Assembly (NCBI GenBank): GCA_001768235.1
Contig: MENK01000003.1
Span: forward strand, 21,791-85,790
Length of the DNA stretch: 64,000 nucleotides
DNA from: Bacteroidetes bacterium GWB2_32_14
GTDB lineage: Bacteria > Bacteroidota > Bacteroidia > Bacteroidales > UBA12077
Reading direction: 5' to 3'
Shown here: piece after piece, positions 63,379 through 64,000 of the stretch
Numbering within the stretch: position 1 is the stretch's first letter
Layout: every line of letters begins with the position of its first letter
Program-made: the position numbers and the translations under genes
The notes under the pieces: model-generated
Seen by the model: the letters and a program-made list of their open reading frames with translations, nothing else
Told to the model about the DNA's origin: nothing
Databases searched by the model: none

Positions 63379-64000
63379 TATTTTTTTTCGATAATATATT
63401 CTACTGTATTTGGGTTATATCTTACTGATTGTAAATACTCAGGGTAGCGAATTAATTTAATATTTAGTCTGTTTGAAGTTGGGTTAATGTCATTGAAATC
63501 AACAATAAAATCAAATAATTGAGGGAATACTTTTTCATAATCGCTTAAACCTACAAAATAAATTACATTTATTTCATTCGGGAAAGTCCGTAATACAAGA
63601 CTATCAGGCACATTAACTACTTTTAAAGCAACATTTTGTGTACCTTCAGTAAATTTTTCAACACGTATTGTAACATTTGCTTCATCTTCAGAGAAGTCAA
63701 CATTCTGAATTTCAATTATATCAAGTTCCTTCTCAATATCTTTCTCAATATTCTCAATGTTTATTTTTTCTGTATAAACATTTTGAATGGTATCAATCAA
63801 CGGGTAAGCACCTGAAATAACTATACTGTCGGGGATAATTTCGGCTTTTCCTTTTAGCATGTATTGTTTTCCAGTCATGGCATTCAACCGGGAAACAACT
63901 GGTACTTTTTTACTTACTACCCGGGCAAAGTCGAAAAAAAGAGTGTCGGGGTCAATATCCAGCACACGAAGTTCGTATCCTATTTGCTGATTTATTTGTT
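63378..64000 (-). CDS. YbbR-like domain protein, C-terminal part (cut by window edge)
   Basis: The frame is open to the right edge, with 207 codons visible and no stop (upstream of the GTG at 63965 it continues INQQIGYELRVLDIDPDTLF). The visible part holds repeated YbbR-type beta units (YMLKGKAEIIPDSIVISGAY, VTIRVEKFTEGTQNVALKVV). YbbR proteins have an N-terminal membrane helix, expected just outside the window. The role is uncertain; in other phyla YbbR (CdaR) regulates a cyclic-di-AMP synthase. It is in an operon with coaE and the DnaJ gene. Confidence 0.85.
   Translation of the reverse strand, partial: QINQQIGYELRVLDIDPDTLFFDFARVVSKKVPVVSRLNAMTGKQYMLKGKAEIIPDSIVISGAYPLIDTIQNVYTEKINIENIEKDIEKELDIIEIQNVDFSEDEANVTIRVEKFTEGTQNVALKVVNVPDSLVLRTFPNEINVIYFVGLSDYEKVFPQLFDFIVDFNDINPTSNRLNIKLIRYPEYLQSVRYNPNTVEYIIEKK

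Overview
The window is AT-rich bacterial DNA from a member of the Bacteroidota, most likely a Bacteroidales or Marinilabiliales relative. The evidence is type IX secretion (T9SS) sorting tails, solitary 800-residue FtsX/MacB-type permeases, LVIVD-repeat and DUF5606 proteins, many SPII lipoproteins, promoters of the form TTTG-N19-TAnnTTTG, and the pairing of PhoH with purC. No phage, insertion sequence, CRISPR array, tRNA or rRNA was seen. The species cannot be named from this sequence alone.

Layout. 1-4198 (minus): alpha-glucan operon running debranching enzyme, DUF2934 protein, GT4/GT5-like glycosyltransferase, GH57 amylase (cut by the window edge). 4561-4998: exported MsrB. 5167-7793: operon of two LVIVD-type surface proteins and two paralogous outer-membrane proteins. 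7977-10061: B3/B4-domain protein, PgeF-like protein, DUF6515 protein. 10241-15243: outer-membrane uptake locus of two related lipoproteins, a TonB-dependent receptor and a lipoprotein resembling a duplicated sulfite-oxidase domain without its cofactor cysteine. 15425-22833: PQQ-like propeller lipoprotein, an acyl-CoA ligase/ACP/PlsC fusion, and a large T9SS BNR-repeat protein with its lipoprotein partner. 23112-41079: mixed region with three FtsX permeases, an AraC/GyrI-like regulator, an FAD oxidoreductase, a T9SS propeller, an RluA synthase, a Cys-motif protein, an ABC-F ATPase with a decayed second site, and PPK2. 41261-48442: regulatory and envelope block with a sigma factor and its membrane partner, a C_GCAxxG_C_C protein, a T9SS-tailed protein divergent from a histidine kinase/response regulator pair, and small charged coiled-coil exported proteins. 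48582-64000: metallo-beta-lactamase-fold hydrolase, two large PAS kinases, and conserved housekeeping genes (PfkB kinase, purC, phoH, SAM hydrolase, mazG, DUF5606, DnaJ-like, coaE, YbbR).

The most interesting signals are regulatory DNA and modified domains. There is a 13-bp inverted repeat enclosing the start codon of the AraC gene, helically phased GTTAAA repeats before the two-component operon, and a shared CGRACA motif upstream of two FtsX permeases. The protein-level signals are the duplicated lipoprotein/receptor/molybdopterin-like locus, a PgeF missing a metal-ligand histidine, and an ABC-F protein whose second ATPase site has lost both catalytic motifs.
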